Positions 43,558-62,173 of a stretch of DNA of 64,000 bases are shown here, piece by piece; the first letter of the stretch is position 1; every line of letters starts with the position of its first letter. The notes beneath the pieces were generated by a model, which ran no database searches, was not told where the DNA came from, and saw only the letters and a program-made list of their open reading frames with translations. Source of the DNA: Deltaproteobacteria bacterium (GTDB lineage Bacteria > Myxococcota_A > UBA9042); contig JACKFC010000001.1 of assembly GCA_020632665.1 (NCBI GenBank), forward strand, positions 1 through 64,000, in the 5' to 3' direction. The translations under genes and the position numbers were made by a program.

Positions 43558-46080
43558 ATGAAGCGTACGAGCATGATCCTAGCGATCTTCGCCTGTACCG
43601 TCCTGGCGGCTGGCTGTGGAAGCAGCGGCGGCGGTGGCGGCGGTGGCGGCACCACCACGGACACCGTGGGCGGCGGCAACGACACCGGCGGCGGCAGCGA
43701 CACTGCGGGCGGTGGCGACACCACCACCGGCGGCGACACCACCGCCAGCGACACCACTGGCAACGCCGACACCGGTGGCGGTGATCCCTGCTCCTGCGAC
43801 GGCAAGGAGTGCGGTTTCATCCCTGGCTGCAGCAAGAGCTGCGGTGCCTGCCCGGTCGGCCAGAGCTGCAACGCATCGAACAAATGCGAGCAGAAGACCA
43901 CCGTCCAGCTGAAGAAGTTCGGCGAGTGGTGCGGCCCGAACAAGGACTGCCAGCCCCCGCCGGCGGGTTCGGCCAGCAACTCGCCCGAGGCCGCGGCGTA
44001 CCGTGACTGCCTCAACGCGCAGTGCGAGACCAACCTCTGCAACACCAACCACTGCAGCAAGTTCTGCGCGATCGCGGCCGACAAGAAGAACAACGCGACC
44101 GGCGCGGACGGCGCGGACGGCATCGAGGACGAGGGCGCCAACAGCGAGTGCGCCGACGCCACCGACGGCCCGCATGGCGACAAATACGCCTGCGTCGAGC
44201 TGCGCACCGAGGCCGAGGTCGCCCAGCAGGGCTCGCTCGCCCTGTGCATGCCCGCCACCACCTTCAAGCCCTGCAAGATCGACGGCGACTGCGGCGCGAC
44301 CGAGACCTGCCGGCTCTACACGATCTACGGTGAGCTGACGGCTCGCTGCGGTCCGAAGTCGAAGAACCCCGACGGCAAGGTTGGCGCGACCGTCACCCAG
44401 ACCTGCAACAACAACGTCGTCGAGGGCGAAGTCGCCATCTGCGAGAACAACTTCTGCACCGGTCTGGGCTGCACCTCGTTCTGCAACGAGGACACCGACT
44501 GCATCAGCTCGCCCGGCGCCTGCAAGGCCGGCAAGTGCCCGAACGGCGACGAGTGCAAGGGCGACGTCGATTGCTCGGCGTGGAAGTGCGACAAGGGCGT
44601 CTCGCTCGCCTCGGACGACCCGACCAAGTTCAACATCTGCTGGCCGAAGAACTGCGAGCTCGACGCGGACTGCAAGGACGACAACGCCTACTGCCGCATC
44701 AGCTACAACGGCGTCGAGAACCCCGAGGGTGATCCCGATCCGGACGACGCGACCAAGAAGATCCTTCCCGGCTGGAAGAATATCTGCATGACCAACCCGA
44801 AGAACGGCGCGAAGAAGGGCGAGAAGTGCGATCCCTTCACCGGTGATACCGATACCTCGCTTCCGGCCTGCGGCATCTTCATCTGCGACGGTGGCTACTG
44901 CGGCTCGCTCTGCAAGGCCGACACGGACTGCCCGAAAGACATGACCTGCGGCACGAACGAGATCCCGTTCGACCTCGACAACCCCGATGACGGCATCAAC
45001 GACATCTTCCTGCCGATCGGCCGCTGCACCCCGACCCCGGGCAAGGACGGCGCCTGCATGAGCAAGAGCGAGTGCAAGGATGGCAAGTACTGCAAGCTCT
45101 TCGAGGCCGCGGTCAACGTTCCGGCCGGCGCCACGCCGACCAGCTACGACTACACCCTGCAGGGCGCCTGCATCACCCCGGACGCCGAGAAGAAGAACAT
45201 CGGCGACCAGTGTGGCTCGGCCGCCGAAGGCACCGGCCTCGGCAAGCTCTGCCAGTCGGGCGTCTGCCTGAATACCACCAACCAGGCCGGCCAGGCTCAG
45301 CCAGGCTACTGCACGGACTACTGCGCCAACGGCAAGTCGGACTGCCCCGCGACCATTACGGCCTACGGTCAGCAGTACAAGACGATCTGCCGCAGCCTGC
45401 TCTGGGGCTGGAACGGCACCAAGAAGCCGACCGACGACATCTACGTCCCGCTCTGCCTGCCGACCCTGACCTCGAACAGCCTCACCGACTGCTCGGCGAG
45501 CAAGGCCTGCACCGGCGCCAACGAGGCCTGCCTCGGCTTCTCGGTCGCCGCGGGTCCCGACAAGGTTGCCAAGGTCGAGTACTCCTGCATGAGCGTCGCC
45601 AACGCCGCCACGCAGGCCGATCCGAACCCGCCGCAGCCGAACAAGAACGTCGGCGACGAGTGCGACCTCGAGTCGGACTACACGCAGTGCAAGACGGCGT
45701 ATTGCATCGAGGGTCAGAAGGCCGGCAAGGGCTACTGCAGCCGCGTCTGCAACGAGAACACCGACTGCGGCAGCGGCATGATCTGCGACAAGGGTCACAC
45801 CATGATCCAGCGTGAGGATCCGACCAAGGCCGCCTACATGCCGATCTGCAAGTTCGTGAAGTCGTGCATCCCGTGCGTCTACGACTTCCAGTGCGGTGGA
45901 ACCAACAAGTGCACCAACATCGGCGCGGCGGGCACGCTCGCCAATCTGCGGTGCGCTCCGTCCTGCCAGTCCGACGGCGACTGCGCTTCCACCGACGGTG
46001 GCAGCAAGTGCGTCGCGGCCAAGGATCAGGACGGCAAGGAGCTGGGCCACAAGGTCTGCGCTCCGACGAGCTGCAACTAG
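43558..46080 (+). CDS. large Cys-rich lipoprotein
   Basis: An 840-residue protein; ATG 43558 preceded by GGGAGTGGA. Signal with lipobox TVLAAGC (Cys about residue 19), then a Gly/Thr/Asp/Ser linker (about 20-75). The rest holds dozens of Cys in loose repeats such as CNEDTDCISSPGACKAG, CELDADCKDDNAYC, CKADTDCPKDMTC and CQSDGDCASTDGG. This is a C..D.DC pattern distinct from the CTDC repeats of the 11-20 kb genes. Lys is common, and no enzymatic motif is seen. It is monocistronic, with its own good promoter and a strong terminator, which suggests abundant expression. Likely a surface-exposed, disulfide-rich structural or binding protein (inference). Confidence 0.8.
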   Translation: MKRTSMILAIFACTVLAAGCGSSGGGGGGGGTTTDTVGGGNDTGGGSDTAGGGDTTTGGDTTASDTTGNADTGGGDPCSCDGKECGFIPGCSKSCGACPVGQSCNASNKCEQKTTVQLKKFGEWCGPNKDCQPPPAGSASNSPEAAAYRDCLNAQCETNLCNTNHCSKFCAIAADKKNNATGADGADGIEDEGANSECADATDGPHGDKYACVELRTEAEVAQQGSLALCMPATTFKPCKIDGDCGATETCRLYTIYGELTARCGPKSKNPDGKVGATVTQTCNNNVVEGEVAICENNFCTGLGCTSFCNEDTDCISSPGACKAGKCPNGDECKGDVDCSAWKCDKGVSLASDDPTKFNICWPKNCELDADCKDDNAYCRISYNGVENPEGDPDPDDATKKILPGWKNICMTNPKNGAKKGEKCDPFTGDTDTSLPACGIFICDGGYCGSLCKADTDCPKDMTCGTNEIPFDLDNPDDGINDIFLPIGRCTPTPGKDGACMSKSECKDGKYCKLFEAAVNVPAGATPTSYDYTLQGACITPDAEKKNIGDQCGSAAEGTGLGKLCQSGVCLNTTNQAGQAQPGYCTDYCANGKSDCPATITAYGQQYKTICRSLLWGWNGTKKPTDDIYVPLCLPTLTSNSLTDCSASKACTGANEACLGFSVAAGPDKVAKVEYSCMSVANAATQADPNPPQPNKNVGDECDLESDYTQCKTAYCIEGQKAGKGYCSRVCNENTDCGSGMICDKGHTMIQREDPTKAAYMPICKFVKSCIPCVYDFQCGGTNKCTNIGAAGTLANLRCAPSCQSDGDCASTDGGSKCVAAKDQDGKELGHKVCAPTSCN

Positions 46081-46101
46081 GTCCTTCGCTTCTCGCGAGC
46101 G

Positions 46102-46144
46102 CCGCGGCCTGGTCGGGAGTTCCCGACCGGGCCGCGGTCGTTTT
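46102..46144 (+). terminator. intrinsic terminator of the Cys-rich lipoprotein gene
   Basis: A 16-position stem (46102-46117 with 46122-46137, one T-G pair) and AGTT loop, followed by TCGTTTT. It begins 22 bp after the stop. Confidence 0.85.
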
Positions 46145-46174
46145 GTCCTCCGTCGCCTGCGAACGGAGGGACCC

Positions 46175-46561
46175 ATGCCGGTCGACGACCTGGCCACGGC
46201 GCGGGCCCTCTACGGCGGGCTGCTCGGCTGCCGCGAGGGCCGCAGCGCGCCGCGTTGGGTCGACTTCGACTTCTACGGTCACCAACTCAGCTTGCACCTC
46301 GCCGCCGGCGCGGGCGCTCGGGGCCACAAGCCGGTCGACGGCGACGCCGTCCCAGTGCCGCATTTCGGGGTGATTCTACGCTGGGACGATTGGCAGGAGC
46401 TCTGCACGCGGTTGGCCGGCCAGCCAGCCCTCATCGGGCCCCGGATCCGGTTCGCCGGCGAGGCTGGCGAGCAGGGGACCCTCTTCGTCCGCGACCCGGC
46501 CGGCAACGCGCTCGAGTTCAAGTCGTTCCGCGACCCATCCCGGATCTTCGCGACCTCCTGA
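46175..46561 (+). CDS. VOC (glyoxalase-type) protein, shortened N-terminus
   Basis: A 128-residue protein; ATG 46175 after GGAGGG. The sequence DLATARALYGGLLGCREGRS, WVDFDFYGHQLSLHL and FGVILRWDDWQELC matches the VOC/glyoxalase fold, ending FVRDPAGNALEFKSF with the usual C-terminal metal-ligand Glu. Relatives begin with a strand containing a His ligand just before PVDDL. Here the ORF starts at MPVDDL and the upstream frame does not supply that strand. It may therefore be truncated, or may bind metal differently. Substrate unknown. It lies between two terminators, convergent with rpoC. Confidence 0.75.
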   Translation: MPVDDLATARALYGGLLGCREGRSAPRWVDFDFYGHQLSLHLAAGAGARGHKPVDGDAVPVPHFGVILRWDDWQELCTRLAGQPALIGPRIRFAGEAGEQGTLFVRDPAGNALEFKSFRDPSRIFATS

Positions 46562-46579
46562 TTCGGGCGAGGCCCCGGC

Positions 46580-46620
46580 AAAACGAAAGCGGCCGCGGAG
46601 GTTGCCCTCCGCGGCCGCTT
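46580..46620 (-). terminator. terminator of the rpoBC superoperon (probably bidirectional)
   Basis: A perfect 15-bp stem (46587-46601 with 46606-46620) around TTGC. On the minus strand it continues as TCGTTTT. It lies 23 bp past the rpoC stop, and also behind the convergent VOC gene. Confidence 0.85.
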
Positions 46621-46642
46621 CGTCTGTGCGGACGCTGCCGGC

Positions 46643-51208
<4,566 letters not shown>

Positions 51209-51285
51209 GTTGGAATCCTCCGGGAACGGTGTGGAGCACGCGCTGGTGCCCCGAGGTTGGGGTCAGGGAGGGGTTCGCCGTCGGG

Positions 51286-56199
<4,914 letters not shown>

Positions 56200-56349
56200 G
56201 TGCGTCTCTCCATTGCTGTGGCCCGGCGCAGAGGCGCCTGGGGCCGTGTCGTTTCGTTCGGGCAGCGCTGCCTCGGCGGCGCTGCTTCAGGCGGACTCCG
56301 GTGCGCGCAGCGCCGGAGGGGGTTGCATACTCGCCGAGCATGCAAGGGG

Positions 56350-56386
56350 CCCCGAGCCGCCGGGCGGATGCCGCGGCGGCTCGGGG
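56350..56386 (-). promoter_or_regulatory. rplL-rpoB intergenic hairpin (attenuator or processing site)
   Basis: A perfect 12-bp stem (56350-56361 with 56375-56386) and 13-nt loop, directly downstream of rplL. No U-run follows, so partial attenuation or RNase processing is more likely than full termination. The E. coli rplL-rpoB gap has comparable control. A second imperfect palindrome (TTGCAT...ATGCAA) is at 56323-56345. Confidence 0.5.
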
Positions 56387-56408
56387 CACATCGCTTGCGC
56401 GAGGTGGT

Positions 56409-56786
56409 CTACTTGACGTCGACCTTGGCGCCAGCCTCCTCGAGCTTCTTCTTGATGTCGTCGGCCTCGGCCTTCGACACGCCTTCCTTGACGGCGCCGC
56501 CGTTGTCCACCAGCGTCTTGGCCTCCTTGAGGCCGAGCTGGGTGATCTCGCGGACCGCCTTGATGACGTTGATCTTCTTGTCGCCACCGTCGACGAGGAC
56601 GACGTCGAACTCGGTCTTCTCCTCGACGGCCGCGGCGGCCTCGCCACCGGCAACGGCGGCGGGGGCAGCGGCGACGGCGGCGGCGCTGACGCCCCACTTC
56701 TCCTCGAGGGCGCTGATGATCTCAGAGAGCTCGAGGACCGTCAGGCCCGAGAGGTGGTCGATCAGCTGATCACGGGTGATGCTCAT
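56409..56786 (-). CDS. rplL: 50S ribosomal protein bL12 (L7/L12)
   Basis: A 125-residue protein of normal length. It has an N-terminal dimerisation part (MSITRDQLIDHLSGLTVLEL), an Ala-rich hinge and a C-terminal domain EKTEFDVVLVDGGDKKINVI, KAVREITQLGLKEAKTLVDN. It forms the ribosomal stalk that recruits translation GTPases. SD GGAG before the ATG. Confidence 0.98.
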   Translation of the reverse strand: MSITRDQLIDHLSGLTVLELSEIISALEEKWGVSAAAVAAAPAAVAGGEAAAAVEEKTEFDVVLVDGGDKKINVIKAVREITQLGLKEAKTLVDNGGAVKEGVSKAEADDIKKKLEEAGAKVDVK

Positions 56787-56852
56787 GTCGATTCTCCTGG
56801 AAAGTCTGGGCGATCTGATGCGCCCGTCTGCTGTTGTATTTGGGACGACCAG

Positions 56853-57380
56853 CTAGGCCGCACCCTCCTCGAGCTTGTCCTTGCGGGCAGCCAGCACGGT
56901 CACCATGCCACGGGGCACGGCAGCGAGCTGATTCACGAACTTCGTCGGCACCGCGGCCAGCATGCCGAGCAGCTTGGCGCGGAGCTCGTCCTTGCCGGGA
57001 AGCTTGCTCAGCGCCTCGACGCCCTTGGCGTCGAGGGTCTTGCCGTTGAGCACGCCGCCCTTGATGACGATGCGGTCGCCCGCGTCCTTCGCCACCTTGA
57101 CGAGTGCCTTGGCGGGAGCGACTGGGTCGGCCCCGAAGACGATGAAGTTCGGGCCGGTCAACAGCGGCGTGAGCCCCTCGTGATCGGTACCCTGGACAGA
57201 CAAGCGCGCGAGGGTGTTCTTCACCATGCGGAGCTTGGATCCCGACTTGCGCAATTCGACGCGGAGTCCGGTGGACTGCTCAACCGTCAGTCCATCGTAC
57301 GCCGCGACGACCACGCCGGTCGCGATGGCAAGCTCCTCACGGAGCTGGTCGACCCGATCTTGCTTCTGCTGCTTGTTCAC
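56853..57380 (-). CDS. rplJ: 50S ribosomal protein uL10
   Basis: A 175-residue protein. I chose GTG 57380 (protein begins MNKQQKQDRV) because GGAGGAAG precedes it; the frame also opens at TTG 57398. L10 motifs are VVVAAYDGLTVEQSTGLRVE, LRMVKNTLARLS and GPNFIVFGADPVAPAKALVK. It is the base of the L12 stalk and usually represses its own operon by binding the mRNA leader, here 57381-57550. Confidence 0.97.
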   Translation of the reverse strand: MNKQQKQDRVDQLREELAIATGVVVAAYDGLTVEQSTGLRVELRKSGSKLRMVKNTLARLSVQGTDHEGLTPLLTGPNFIVFGADPVAPAKALVKVAKDAGDRIVIKGGVLNGKTLDAKGVEALSKLPGKDELRAKLLGMLAAVPTKFVNQLAAVPRGMVTVLAARKDKLEEGAA

Positions 57381-57550
57381 GGGTCTTCCTCCCTGCAACG
57401 CCTGAGACGGTTCACTGCACCTTGCAGATCGCCTCCACCGGACTTCTGACCCGAAGGTCTGCCGGCTTCTCAGACGGCGCCCTCACCCGAAGGTGGGGGC
57501 TCCTCTCCGGCGCGACGACTCTGGGCCGAGGCCCTCGGTCGCCTCACCGA
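57381..57550 (-). promoter_or_regulatory. rplJ leader with stacked hairpins (candidate L10 autoregulation site)
   Basis: The 170-nt gap holds three stem-loops on the minus strand. One at 57524-57540 has a 7-bp stem. Two short ones at 57484-57495 and 57448-57459 are each capped by a C(UUCG)G tetraloop. L10 leaders are a known control class; the specific fold here is inference. Confidence 0.5.
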
Positions 57551-58258
57551 CTAAGCGCGAAACCAGTTCGCGACTTCGTTTGCGTCGACGCGGACTCCGG
57601 GGGAGTGCGTCAGGCTCAGGGTCACCGCCTTGAAGTAGGTGCCCTTGGCGGTCGACGGCTTCAGCTTGCTCAGCGTCTCGGTGAGCGCGCGGAAGTTCTC
57701 CTCGAGGCGGTCGGCCTCGAACGAGCGCTTGCCGATGCCCGCGTGGATCACGCCCGACTTGTCGGTCCGGAACGTGATCTTACCGCCCTTGGCGGCCGAG
57801 ACGGCGGCGCCGACGTCGAAGGTGACCGTGCCGACCTTCGGGTTCGGCATCAGGCCGCGCGGTCCGAGCAGACGACCGATCTTGCCGACCTGGACCATCA
57901 TGTTCGGAGTCGCGACGGCGACGTCGAAGTCGAACCAGCCGCCCTGGATCTTCTCGACCAGGTCTTCGGCACCGACGTAATCGGCACCGGCCTCGCGGGC
58001 CTCGGCCTCTTTGTCGCCCTTGGCGAAGACGAGCACGCGAACGGTCTTGCCGGTGCCGTTCGGCAGCACGCAAGCGCCGCGGACCATCTGGTCGGCGTGC
58101 TTCGGGTTCACACCCAGGTTGATCGCGACCTCGACGGTCTCGTCGTATCGCGCCGAGCCGAGCTCGCGGATCAGCGAGAACGCCTCGGTGACGGGGTAGC
58201 GCTTTTGCCGATCGAGCTTCTCGAGTGCGGCGCTGTACTTCTTTCCACGCATGGCCAT
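57551..58258 (-). CDS. rplA: 50S ribosomal protein uL1
   Basis: A 235-residue protein, normal length. ATG 58258 follows GGAGG at 5 nt; a second ATG two codons later is less well placed. L1 motifs are RYDETVEVAINLGVNPKHAD, RGLMPNPKVGTVTFDV and GKITFRTDKSGVIHAGIGK. It binds 23S rRNA at the E-site stalk and often represses the rplKA mRNA. 11 bp after rplK. Confidence 0.98.
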   Translation of the reverse strand: MAMRGKKYSAALEKLDRQKRYPVTEAFSLIRELGSARYDETVEVAINLGVNPKHADQMVRGACVLPNGTGKTVRVLVFAKGDKEAEAREAGADYVGAEDLVEKIQGGWFDFDVAVATPNMMVQVGKIGRLLGPRGLMPNPKVGTVTFDVGAAVSAAKGGKITFRTDKSGVIHAGIGKRSFEADRLEENFRALTETLSKLKPSTAKGTYFKAVTLSLTHSPGVRVDANEVANWFRA

Positions 58259-58269
58259 GGCGTCCTCCT

Positions 58270-58695
58270 TTAATCGACGACGTCGATGCCCATCGAGCGC
58301 GCAGTACCAGCGATAATGTTGATCGCAGCGTCGATGTCACCAGCGTTGAGGTCAGGCATCTTGATCTCGGCAATCTCGCGGAGCTGGTCGCGCGTGACCT
58401 TGCCGACCTTGTCACGGTTCGGAACCGAGGAACCCTTTGCCGTGGCGATTGCCTTGAGCAGCAGGCGCGAGGCCGGCGGGGTCTTCAGCTCGAACGTGAA
58501 GGAACGGTCCGAGTAGACGGTGATGACGACCGGGATGATCATCCCGGCCTTGTCCTGCGTGGCCGCGTTGTAGGCCTTGCAGAACTGCATGATGTTGACG
58601 CCGTGCTGACCGAGCGCCGGACCGACTGGCGGCGAGGGGTTCGCTTTGCCGGCCGGAAGCTGGAGCTTGATGTAGCCCGTAATCTTCTTCGCCAT
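58270..58695 (-). CDS. rplK: 50S ribosomal protein uL11
   Basis: A 141-residue protein starting MAKKITGYIKLQLPAGKANP, with GPALGQHGVNIMQFCKAYNA and GTARSMGIDVVD at the end. These are canonical L11 segments at the usual length. It forms the GTPase-associated centre with 23S rRNA and is needed for RelA signalling. ATG 58695 was chosen over the longer open frame. Confidence 0.98.
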   Translation of the reverse strand: MAKKITGYIKLQLPAGKANPSPPVGPALGQHGVNIMQFCKAYNAATQDKAGMIIPVVITVYSDRSFTFELKTPPASRLLLKAIATAKGSSVPNRDKVGKVTRDQLREIAEIKMPDLNAGDIDAAINIIAGTARSMGIDVVD

Positions 58696-58758
58696 GGTGT
58701 GGACTCCGTGTGCTTCGAGCGACGGCCACCAACGACCGCCTCGCACGCCTGTGAAACG

Positions 58759-59349
58759 CTAGCCGCCGAGCTTCTCGACCTGCATGAAGCCGAGCTCGAC
58801 CGGGGTCGCGCGGCCGAAGATGCTGACCAGCACCTTCAACTTCTGCTTGTCCGCGATGACCTCGGCGATCGTCCCCGTGAAGGAGGCGAACGGACCATCG
58901 ATGACGCGGACCTCGCTGCCCTCGTCGAATGAGAGCACGGGCTTGGCCTCGACCTCGGACTGCTCGAGCTGGCCCTTGATCTTGCGGACCTCGGCATCCG
59001 GGACCGGCGGCGGGTTGGTGCTGCCGCCGACGAAGCCGGTGATCTTGTTGGTGCCCTTGACGCAGTGCCAGGTCTGCTCGTTCAGGATCATCTGCACGAG
59101 GATGTAGCCCGGGAAGAACTTGCGCTTGGACTCGTGGCGCTGGCCGCTGCGGACCTCGACCACCTTCTCCACCGGGATCAGGACCTCGCCGAAGAACTCG
59201 TCGAGCTCCTCGATCTTGATCCGCTCCTCGAGCGCGCGCTTGGCGACGCCTTCGGAGCCGGTGTAGGTGTGCACGATGTACCAGCGCAGACGCGGCCGAC
59301 GCGGCGAGCGCGGGGCGTCGGCGGGCTGGATATTCGCGTTGTCGCTCAT
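58759..59349 (-). CDS. nusG: transcription termination/antitermination factor NusG
   Basis: A 196-residue protein; ATG after GGAGG. After about 20 extra residues the NGN domain runs RWYIVHTYTGSEGVAKRALE, FFPGYILVQMILNEQTWHCV and KITGFVGG. The C-terminal KOW domain reads GSEVRVIDGPFASFTGTIAE and FGRATPVELGFMQVEKL. It binds RNA polymerase, Rho and ribosomal S10. It follows secE as in most bacteria. Confidence 0.98.
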   Translation of the reverse strand: MSDNANIQPADAPRSPRRPRLRWYIVHTYTGSEGVAKRALEERIKIEELDEFFGEVLIPVEKVVEVRSGQRHESKRKFFPGYILVQMILNEQTWHCVKGTNKITGFVGGSTNPPPVPDAEVRKIKGQLEQSEVEAKPVLSFDEGSEVRVIDGPFASFTGTIAEVIADKQKLKVLVSIFGRATPVELGFMQVEKLGG

Positions 59350-59411
59350 CGTGCGCCTCCGGTTGTGGGCACGCGGGGCGGTCAGTGCACGGACGGCACC
59401 GACCGGCTCGC

Positions 59412-59795
59412 CTAAATGTCGTAGAAGATTTTGGTCAGCGCAGAGAACGCGATGTCGAACGCCCAAAGTGCGATGGCGATGATGATCGTGGTGACCATGA
59501 CCACGACCGTCGACACGCGGGTCTCTTCCTGGTTCGGCCAGGTGACCTTGCGAACCTCTGCCGCCACTTCGTTCGCGAGCTGGTAGAGCTGCGCGTGGCG
59601 CCAGAGGTAGATGCCGCCGCCCACGCCAACGAGGATGCCGAGCAGATTGCTCAAGCGGAACTCGTTGCCGATCAGCGCGAGATCCCACTCCGGACGGAGC
59701 AGATCGAACGTGCCGGCGAAGAAGCTGGCGCTGACGACCCACAGCAGCAACGCGGCTGCCATGAACGACATGTTGACCATGCGTGCCTGGCTCAT
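59412..59795 (-). CDS. secE: preprotein translocase subunit SecE (three-helix form)
   Basis: A 127-residue protein with three hydrophobic segments: about 10-30, 47-65 and 96-118. It has the conserved amphipathic hinge EVAAEVRKVTWPNQEETRVS before the last helix. Longer than single-helix SecE but like the E. coli form. It clamps SecY in the inner membrane. Confidence 0.95.
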   Translation of the reverse strand: MSQARMVNMSFMAAALLLWVVSASFFAGTFDLLRPEWDLALIGNEFRLSNLLGILVGVGGGIYLWRHAQLYQLANEVAAEVRKVTWPNQEETRVSTVVVMVTTIIIAIALWAFDIAFSALTKIFYDI

Positions 59796-59822
59796 GGCTT
59801 CTTCTCCAATCCTCGAGTTCGG

Positions 59823-59895
59823 CAGGGCAGCCGGGATTCGAACCCGGAACCTACGGATTTGGAGTCCGCCGCTCTACCATTAGAGCTACTGCCCT
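59823..59895 (-). tRNA. tRNA-Trp (anticodon CCA)
   Basis: A 73-nt cloverleaf. Acceptor AGGGCAG/CTGCCCT with discriminator G, as expected for Trp. The anticodon loop CTCCAAA gives CCA. It sits between rpmG and secE, a position conserved in many bacteria. Confidence 0.95.
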
Positions 59896-59898
59896 GTC

Positions 59899-59931
59899 GG
59901 CCTGCCGGTCCCGCGTCGGGACCGGCAGGCC
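59899..59931 (-). other. strong hairpin between rpmG and tRNA-Trp
   Basis: A perfect 14-bp stem (59899-59912 with 59918-59931) and 5-nt loop GCGTC, 4 nt from the tRNA 5' end. No U-run follows. It could be an RNase III/P processing element or an attenuator. Confidence 0.5.
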
Positions 59932-59958
59932 ATTTCGGGTCAACCCGTTGCCGGGCGC

Positions 59959-60147
59959 CTACTTCACCTCGCGGTGAAGCGTGTGGCGACGCAGGAAGGG
60001 GTTGTACTTCTTCAGCTCGAGGCGACCAGTCGTGTTCTTCTTGTTCTTGACCGTCGTGTAACGCGACATGCCGGGAACGCCAGAACCACGCTGCTCGGTG
60101 CACTCGAGGTGAATGATGACGCGGGCCTCTTTCTTACCCTTGGCCAT
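59959..60147 (-). CDS. rpmG: 50S ribosomal protein bL33
   Basis: A 62-residue basic protein starting MAKGKKEARVIIHLECTEQR and ending LKKYNPFLRRHTLHREVK. The L33 pattern (RYTTVKNKKNTTGRLELKKY) is clear. Only one Cys is present, so it is the zinc-free (C-minus) form. ATG after GGAGG. Confidence 0.95.
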   Translation of the reverse strand: MAKGKKEARVIIHLECTEQRGSGVPGMSRYTTVKNKKNTTGRLELKKYNPFLRRHTLHREVK

Positions 60148-60198
60148 GGGAGCCTCCAGGGCGCGGATTGCGCCGAGCAGTTGCCTCGAAAATCAGAC

Positions 60199-61401
<1,203 letters not shown>

Positions 61402-61581
61402 GGTGGTGTCCTCCGATAGACAGTGCCCGGGGCGTGGCCTCGGGGGTTTGCGCAGCCATCTGCGCGGTTGCTCTGCAGTTTCGGCGTCTGCCGAGGCCGG
61501 AACCCGCCGAGGCCCGCCGCTGTTGGCGATGACCCTCGGCACGAAAGCGACGCCAGCCCCAACCAGGGACCGACGCCGCGG

Positions 61582-61654
<73 letters not shown>

Positions 61655-61659
61655 GGTGG

Positions 61660-61732
61660 AGCGGGAAACGGGTCTCGAACCCGCAACCCTCAGCTTGGAA
61701 GGCTGATGCTCTACCAATTGAGCTATTCCCGC
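61660..61732 (-). tRNA. tRNA-Gly (anticodon TCC)
   Basis: A 73-nt cloverleaf. Acceptor GCGGGAA/TTCCCGC, discriminator T. Anticodon stem TCAGC/GCTGA with loop CTTCCAA. 5 bp upstream of the tRNA-Thr(GGT) gene. Confidence 0.95.
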
Positions 61733-61772
61733 TTGGTGCTGACTCGTTCGGCTCGTCGTTCGCCTGGCCGGG

Positions 61773-61855
61773 TGGAGGATGGTGGATTCGAACCACCGTA
61801 GGCTCACGCCAGCAGATTTACAGTCTGCCCCCTTTAGCCACTCGGGCAATCCTCC
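61773..61855 (-). tRNA. tRNA-Tyr (anticodon GTA)
   Basis: An 83-nt class II tRNA with a long variable arm. Acceptor GGAGGAT/ATCCTCC, discriminator A. Anticodon stem GCAGA/TCTGC with loop CTGTAAA. Confidence 0.95.
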
Positions 61856-61885
61856 GTGTCGTGCATGCCGCGTCCATCGCAGCGG

Positions 61886-61958
61886 TGCCGGCGATGGGAC
61901 TTGAACCCGCAACCTACTGATTACAAATCAGTTGCTCTGCCAGTTGAGCTACGCCGGC
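61886..61958 (-). tRNA. tRNA-Thr (anticodon TGT)
   Basis: A 73-nt cloverleaf. Acceptor GCCGGCG/CGCCGGC, discriminator A. Anticodon stem ACTGA/TCAGT with loop TTTGTAA. First gene of the cluster after the promoter at 62114-62142. Confidence 0.95.
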
Positions 61959-62113
61959 GGGGTTGGCGGCCGAGTTGCGCCTGTGGCGCCTTCGACGAGC
62001 TAGCGATGTCAGCCGGTTTCCCGGGAAGTTCGGAAGGTTGCGCCTCCGTCGAGGCCCTCTCTTCCGCCCGTTGGTGGGGCCGCGCACGACGGCTTCCCGC
62101 TCAAGGGGCGCCC

Positions 62114-62142
62114 GAAATACAGGAAGCCCCGGGGCGTGTCAA
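62114..62142 (-). promoter_or_regulatory. promoter of the tRNA-tuf-rpoBC superoperon
   Basis: Perfect TTGACA (62142-62137), 17-bp spacer, TATTTC (62119-62114), then a GC-only stretch GGGCGCCCC where initiation is expected. A GC-rich discriminator is typical of stringently controlled stable-RNA promoters. The first tRNA begins about 155 nt downstream. Confidence 0.6.
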
Positions 62143-62173
62143 GCGAGATCCGCACGCAGAAGGGGAGCGCGGG

